A DNA stretch of 9,558 bases, taken from positions 1-9,558 of the forward strand of contig JBHLQK010000118.1 in assembly GCA_048884925.1 (NCBI GenBank), written 5' to 3'. The stretch comes from SMTZ1-83 sp048884925 (GTDB taxonomy: Archaea > Asgardarchaeota > Thorarchaeia > Thorarchaeales > Thorarchaeaceae). Of this stretch, positions 6,472-9,558 are shown piece after piece. The translations under genes were made by a program, and so were the position numbers. The notes under the pieces are model-generated. The model worked only from the letters and a program-made list of their open reading frames with translations. It was not told the DNA's origin and made no database searches. Every line of letters begins with the position of its first letter. Positions within the stretch are counted from its first letter, which is position 1.

Positions 6472-8058
6472 ATGACAACTGAGAGTGGAGATAGGACGTA
6501 TCTAATAGCAGTAGATCACGGGACATCAGCAATGAAGGTGGCCCTGACTGATAGATGTGGTGAAGTTCTTGCCTTCGAGTTCGTAGAAACTCCATTACAC
6601 CTAAAGCCTGGTGGGGGAGCAGAGCAGGATCCTGACGATTGGTGGAGTGCCTTTCTAGAATGTTCAAAGCGACTTGTTGAAGGAGGCACAGTCAAGCCTG
6701 AGCAGATTGCCGGAATCTGTGTATCAAGTCAATGGTCCGGCACGGTGGCTGTTGATGAGGGTGGAAATCACCTATACGATGCCATAATCTGGATGGACAC
6801 GAGGGGTGAACCTTACATCAAGAAGGCACTCAGGGGTATAATCAACATCCAGGGGTATTCCATTACAAATCTGCTACGCTGGCTGCGAAAGACTGCAGGT
6901 ATTCCGGCTGGTGCTGGAAAGGATCCTATTGCACACATCCTGTATCTCAAAAATGAGCATCCAGATATCTATGAGAAGACATACAAGTTCCTGGAGTGCA
7001 AGGATTATCTCAACCTGAAGCTCACTGGAAAGTTTGCCTCATCATTCGATTCGATTATGCTCCACTGGGTGACTGACATTCGTGATATCTGGAACGTCCA
7101 ATATGATAGAGGGCTGATTAGAAAGATTGGAGTTGATCCCGAGAAGCTCCCCCTCCTGATGGGTTCTACTGATGTACTCGGGGATGTTAGTGAAGAGGTT
7201 GCTAATCAGATTGGGCTATTGCCAGACACAAAGGTGGTGATGGGCTCTCCAGACCTTCATTCGGCTATCATCGGTTCTGGTGCAGTAAGGGACTTCGAAG
7301 GCCATATCTACATCGGAACTAGTAGCTGGGTCATCTGCCATGTGCCTTTCAAGAAGACTGATATCTCCCACAATATGGCTGCTCTTCCCTCCCCTATTCC
7401 AGGGCGGTATTTCGTTGCAAATGAACAAGAGAGTGCTGGAGCATGCCTTACATTTCTCAGGGACAATTTGCTGCACATAGATGATCCAGAGAAGTTTGGG
7501 AAGCAAGAAGTGTATCAGGAGTTCGACAGGATTGTTGAGGATGTGCCCGCAGGCAGTAACAAGATGATTTTCACTCCATGGCTCTATGGGGAACGCACTC
7601 CTGTGGAGGATCATACCTTGCGAGGTGGATTGTACAACATCTCCTTGCCGGTCAAGCGTGGTGATTTTATTCGTGCGGTCTTTGAGGGAGTTGCTTACAA
7701 CAGCAGATGGCTTATGGAACTGGTTGAGAAGTTCATCAAGCGAAAGATGGACCCGCTCAACATCATCGGTGGTGGGGCTCAGTCTGATATCTGGTGTCAA
7801 ATATACGCTGATGTTCTCAATCGGACGATTCGAAAAGTGAAGGACCCAATCTATGCAAATGCAAGGGGTGCTGCCCTCATTGGAGCGGTGGGTCTTGGCT
7901 TATGTTCGTTTGATGAGATTCCCAATCTCATACAGATTGAAAAGGAGTTCACTCCAAACCCTGCCAATCGCGAGATTTACGATGAGTTGTTCAAGGAGTT
8001 CCTGAACATATACAAGAACAACGTGAAGATGTACAAGCGCCTCAACAGGAGTAGTTGA
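6472..8058 (+). CDS. FGGY-family carbohydrate kinase, xylulokinase-like
   Basis: ATP-dependent sugar (or polyol) kinase of the FGGY family, cytoplasmic, about 528 aa, normal for the family. Seen in order: VDHGTSAMKVAL (14-25), the first phosphate loop; SSQWSGTVAVD (86-96), matching the substrate-side strand; IWMDTRG (106-112); GSPDLHSAIIGSGAV (258-272) carrying the likely catalytic base Asp261; GTSSWV (282-287); GERTPVEDHTLRGGLY (373-388); FEGVAYNSRW (404-413); and GGGAQSDIWCQIYADV (433-448), the ATP-site signature. The DLHSA sequence differs from the usual GDN/GDQ of true xylulokinases, so xylulose is only the nearest guess. ATG 6472 is preferred to TTG 6466 because it lies just before the first strand and follows the TATA box closely. 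The stop overlaps the start of the next gene, so the two are probably translated together. Confidence 0.85.
   Translation: MTTESGDRTYLIAVDHGTSAMKVALTDRCGEVLAFEFVETPLHLKPGGGAEQDPDDWWSAFLECSKRLVEGGTVKPEQIAGICVSSQWSGTVAVDEGGNHLYDAIIWMDTRGEPYIKKALRGIINIQGYSITNLLRWLRKTAGIPAGAGKDPIAHILYLKNEHPDIYEKTYKFLECKDYLNLKLTGKFASSFDSIMLHWVTDIRDIWNVQYDRGLIRKIGVDPEKLPLLMGSTDVLGDVSEEVANQIGLLPDTKVVMGSPDLHSAIIGSGAVRDFEGHIYIGTSSWVICHVPFKKTDISHNMAALPSPIPGRYFVANEQESAGACLTFLRDNLLHIDDPEKFGKQEVYQEFDRIVEDVPAGSNKMIFTPWLYGERTPVEDHTLRGGLYNISLPVKRGDFIRAVFEGVAYNSRWLMELVEKFIKRKMDPLNIIGGGAQSDIWCQIYADVLNRTIRKVKDPIYANARGAALIGAVGLGLCSFDEIPNLIQIEKEFTPNPANREIYDELFKEFLNIYKNNVKMYKRLNRSS
8047..8051 (+). promoter_or_regulatory. Ribosome-binding site AGGAG inside the kinase 3' end
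   Basis: AGGAG lies in the last codons of the kinase, 3 nt before TTG 8055. The spacing is short, but the site supports reinitiation at the TTGA overlap and so decides the unusual TTG start of the split-barrel gene. Confidence 0.45.
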
Positions 8059-8573
8059 TCCTGCCTAATCCGGAATTCTCATTCGATTTCATTGAAAAAG
8101 AAGTACGAAAGAAGACTTTTGGCGTTCTAACAGCAATCGACGCGAAGGGGCGACCACACTCCACTGGCATTCTTTATGGAGTAGCTCCGCCGGAATCAAA
8201 ATTCGCCCTCTACATCCTTACGGAGGATGGCTACGCAAAGGTTCGACACATAAGACGGAATCCCAATGTGTCGCTAGTGGTGACCTTTCCTCACTACTAT
8301 ATTCGATTTGCACCAGCAAGCTATGTCATGTTCAGAGGGATTGCTGAGTTGATACCCTTCAATGACTCAGATGCCCAGTGGGCGTTTAGTCAAAAGAGGA
8401 TACTCAGGATGAGTCAAGGTATTGATACCGAGATTCTAGAGAAGGCCTTATTCATAAAGATGAATCCAGAACCGACGGTCTTCTGTTATGGCGTAGGAAT
8501 TGGAGTTATGGAGCTTCGAAGCGAACTCACTACTGGTGACTATAAGGTAACTATTCCAGCTGACAGGCTTTGA
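8055..8573 (+). CDS. Pyridoxamine 5'-phosphate oxidase-like split-barrel protein
   Basis: A 172-aa protein with the FMN/F420-binding split-barrel fold. Visible elements are the first barrel strands FGVLTAIDAKGRPHSTGILYG (seen across 22-42), LYILTEDGYAKVRHIRRNPNVSL (51-73) with the Lys and RRNP pattern that contacts the cofactor phosphate, and VMFRGIAEL (91-99). A helical insert and a last strand pair near 133-155 close the fold. Members include pyridoxamine-phosphate oxidase, F420-dependent reductases and general stress proteins; this small, divergent one cannot be assigned a substrate, so PdxH activity should not be assumed. The start is TTG at 8055, inside the TTGA overlap with the kinase stop, with AGGAG (8047-8051) only 3 nt upstream; no other start precedes the first strand. 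It is coupled to the kinase and ends 6 nt from the converging gene. Confidence 0.82.
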   Translation: MILPNPEFSFDFIEKEVRKKTFGVLTAIDAKGRPHSTGILYGVAPPESKFALYILTEDGYAKVRHIRRNPNVSLVVTFPHYYIRFAPASYVMFRGIAELIPFNDSDAQWAFSQKRILRMSQGIDTEILEKALFIKMNPEPTVFCYGVGIGVMELRSELTTGDYKVTIPADRL

Positions 8574-8579
8574 GCTCGA

Positions 8580-9558
8580 TTAGCCATAGAATCTTCGAAG
8601 AACTCTGAGCGCCCTTAATGTTATCCACTTAGATGGCTGCCCCTTTGCATCAATATCGCAGAGCATTTTGCCGTTGTATGTGTTCTTGAGAGCCCATCTT
8701 CCATCTTTCTGTCGGAGGAAAACAACCAAGTCAATGGCCTCCTGCATTCTGGTATCTTTGACCGCTAGAGATGTTAGCACATCCAGAATTTCCAGAGCAT
8801 CTGATTGATAGAAGAGAGGAAATCCGAATCGTGTCCAACCAGCCTTCTCCTTTCTGCTCCCGTCAGGGTTCTTTAGGTACTTGTAAATACCATTCTCAAG
8901 GATGACCTCAATTTCACGGTCAATAATCGCTCGAATTGACTTCGTTCTGGAATGTTTTGGAATTGAGGCAAGCCCTCTGAGCATCTTTGCGCGTCCCATG
9001 TAGCAGTTCATTGGAAATACTTTGGATGCATCGATGGGAAATGCTCTACACTTCCACCCACCATTTTCTTCATCATAATATTCAGCCTGAAATTCGATGA
9101 GCTTCTGAACTCTTGCGTCTTCAAGATATCCGAAGTGCAGCAAGTAGTACAAGATGTTTCCGTCAAGACAGCAGCCATCCTTTACCACACTGGCTCGACC
9201 CTTTGCGGTCTTTGGAAGATCGCCCAGGAAGTGTCCAGATTCGCGCTGGAATAGAAACAGATGCTCTATTGCCCTCTCTATCTCTGGTGTCTTTTCCGCT
9301 CCAAGCTCTGCTAGAATTAGGAGATTGTGTGTCGCTGCTCTATACTTCGGATTATACATGTCCTCAGCGTTTCCCCAAAAATCATCATTGGTCTGAGCGG
9401 CTAGAATCGCCTTAACACATTCCGAATTCATGATTCGCTTTTGTGTATTAACTACAACCTTATCCGACTTTGACTTTCCTTGAAGGTGTTGAAGAGTCCA
9501 ATATCTAACGCTTGGATTCCCCTCCTCCAAGAGCCATTCAAGTACATCCTCGTTTGAA
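8580..9558 (-). CDS. Alpha-alpha toroid (prenyltransferase/terpene-cyclase-like fold) protein, 5' end outside window
   Basis: At least 325 residues; the frame is open to the right edge. Upstream of TTG 9530 it continues as SNEDVLEWL, fitting directly onto LEEGNPSVRYWTLQHL, so the true start is outside the window or very near its edge. The body is repeated helix pairs with Gly- and Trp-rich turns: FQRESGHFLGDL, FQAEYYDEENGGWKC, YQSDALEILDVLTS and FLRQKDGRWALKN. These match the repeats of squalene-cyclase/protein-prenyltransferase beta-like toroids, with QxxxGxW-type repeat ends. A Cys pair (DGCCLDGN) and a later Cys in NGGWKCRAFP could bind metal or a ligand. I do not see the standard DXDD or a full zinc triad, so enzyme activity is unproven. 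In such genomes these are often called prenyltransferase-like proteins. It converges with the split-barrel gene. Confidence 0.7.
   Translation of the reverse strand, partial: SNEDVLEWLLEEGNPSVRYWTLQHLQGKSKSDKVVVNTQKRIMNSECVKAILAAQTNDDFWGNAEDMYNPKYRAATHNLLILAELGAEKTPEIERAIEHLFLFQRESGHFLGDLPKTAKGRASVVKDGCCLDGNILYYLLHFGYLEDARVQKLIEFQAEYYDEENGGWKCRAFPIDASKVFPMNCYMGRAKMLRGLASIPKHSRTKSIRAIIDREIEVILENGIYKYLKNPDGSRKEKAGWTRFGFPLFYQSDALEILDVLTSLAVKDTRMQEAIDLVVFLRQKDGRWALKNTYNGKMLCDIDAKGQPSKWITLRALRVLRRFYG

Noticed and set aside
7216..7800. 194-aa minus-strand open frame inside the kinase gene
   Set aside because: It is fully antisense to conserved FGGY motifs and has no recognisable domain; a shadow frame.
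1..9558. CRISPR array, transposon, phage or defence cassette
   Set aside because: No spaced direct repeats, terminal inverted repeats, transposase or integrase, and no nuclease or restriction gene was seen.

Overview
The window looks archaeal. It encodes an archaeal-type ATP-NAD kinase, a SAM hydroxide adenosyltransferase (DUF62) and a DUF5714 cysteine-rich protein. Several genes have TATA-like boxes 24-27 nt upstream of the start codon with no Shine-Dalgarno site, the pattern of leaderless or near-leaderless archaeal transcripts. Base composition is balanced and there is no sign of a plasmid, phage or transposon. The gene mix would suit an Asgard-type (for example Thorarchaeia-like) or Thermoplasmata-like metagenomic lineage. 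That placement is an impression from gene content, not something the sequence proves.

Layout, left to right. 143-724 (+): an unrecognised 193-aa soluble protein. 725-959: an AT-containing intergenic stretch with a GC-rich inverted repeat and a possible TATA box. 960-2090 (+): ATP-NAD kinase-like protein. 2100-2699 (-): a secreted, membrane-anchored protein whose reading frame is intact from a good ribosome-binding site and signal peptide to a C-terminal membrane anchor, except for one in-frame TGA at codon 51. 2936-3667 (+): SAM hydroxide adenosyltransferase. 3668-4405 (-): DUF5714 protein, divergent from 4449-5084 (+), a methylated-DNA-protein cysteine methyltransferase. 5199-6413 (+): saccharopine dehydrogenase-like oxidoreductase. 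6472-8058 (+): FGGY sugar kinase, overlapping by 4 nt a pyridoxamine-phosphate-oxidase-like flavin/F420 split-barrel protein (8055-8573). 8580-9558 (-): an alpha-alpha toroid (prenyltransferase/terpene-cyclase-like fold) protein that runs off the right edge.

The genes do not form one pathway. Most are single transcription units for housekeeping, cofactor, repair or redox functions: NAD phosphorylation, SAM breakdown, alkylated-DNA repair, NAD(P)-dependent oxidoreduction and sugar phosphorylation. The only clear operon is the kinase with the split-barrel protein, joined by a TTGA stop/start overlap. I did not find a defence island, CRISPR array, RNA gene or mobile element. The most notable points are the interrupted surface-protein gene, the apparently shared central TATA-like element between the divergent DUF5714 and methyltransferase genes, and the unassigned 193-aa protein.
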